A stretch of DNA of 5,535 nt. Source: an uncultured Clostridia bacterium (GTDB lineage Bacteria > Bacillota > Clostridia > Christensenellales > UBA1242). The position numbers were made by a program, and so were the translations under genes. Under the pieces are notes generated by a model. That model worked only from the letters and a program-made list of their open reading frames with translations. It ran no database searches and had not been told where the DNA came from. This document shows, piece by piece, positions 5,481 through 5,535 of the stretch. The stretch is from assembly GCA_945937975.1 (NCBI GenBank), contig CAMEUD010000077.1:1-5535 (forward strand), read 5' to 3'. How positions within the stretch are numbered: position 1 is the first letter of the stretch; each line of letters begins with the position of its first letter.

Positions 5481-5492
5481 GGGGGGGGGGGG
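5481..5492 (+). repeat. Homopolymeric G12 tract
   Basis: Twelve consecutive G, preceded by GGGTCTA, lie in DNA that otherwise rarely has more than four. Such tracts change length by slipped-strand mispairing and can give phase variation when near a promoter, but no gene is visible beyond it here. An assembly or sequencing length error is also possible. Confidence 0.8.
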
Positions 5493-5535
5493 AGAATAGA
5501 ATTGAATAGTAGTTTGTGTCTTGCCTAAACTAAAT

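Larger units (their letters stand above)
5067..5535. other. Gene-free region with intergenic repeats and a poly-G tract
   Basis: No reading frame with a plausible start and ribosome site was found on either strand in these 469 bp. The content is repeat copies (about 5123-5424), an A/T-run stretch (about 5424-5455) and a G12 tract. No gene is seen entering from the right edge. Confidence 0.7.

Noticed and set aside
5505..5517. AATAGTAGTTTGT resembling the CTACT/AGTAG half-sites near 3406-3443
   Set aside because: Only a short single match with no dyad partner in AT-rich DNA, so chance is the better explanation.

Overview
The window is AT-rich and densely coding. It uses the standard genetic code as far as can be seen: all tryptophans are TGG and every stop is TAA. 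Shine-Dalgarno sites are purine-rich. A DegV-family protein and a membrane-anchored XRE regulator point to a low-GC Gram-positive (Bacillota, Clostridia or Bacilli-like, perhaps an uncultured gut lineage). That placement is inferred from gene types and composition only.

Left part (1-2654, + strand): a large protein gene whose reading frame runs off the left edge. The visible 883 or so residues hold two membrane segments, a long charged coiled coil, Glu/Gln/Pro-rich low-complexity arms around a tyrosine-rich island, eight evenly spaced AT-hook motifs (core KRGRP), a short leucine-heptad helix and an acidic tail. This is the most striking object here: it looks like a membrane-anchored protein with a multivalent AT-rich-DNA-binding arm. 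A hairpin at 2661-2694 can terminate both this gene and the convergent gene that follows.

Middle (2704-3309, - strand): a 201-residue regulator with an N-terminal XRE helix-turn-helix and four predicted membrane segments. It is divergent from a two-gene operon. The 192-bp divergent intergenic region holds a perfect 8+8 dyad (3358-3376) filling the spacer of a plausible promoter for the regulator. More copies of the same half-site (CTACT/AGTAG) run towards the operon promoter. The simplest reading is that the regulator controls itself and perhaps the operon.

Right-centre (3502-5051, + strand): a DegV/FakB-like fatty-acid-binding protein, then after 2 bp a cytoplasmic SGNH/GDSL hydrolase, ending in a hairpin terminator that carries the hydrolase stop codon in its loop. 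Together they suggest a small lipid or acyl-ester handling module, though the substrate is unknown.

Right end (5067-5535): no gene is visible. It holds two long colinear copies, one truncated copy and one fragment of a dispersed-type intergenic repeat (GTCATTTCGAC...GGAGAAATCTCAAC...), then a run of 12 G that stands out in such AT-rich DNA. No tRNA, rRNA, CRISPR array, transposase or phage gene was seen.
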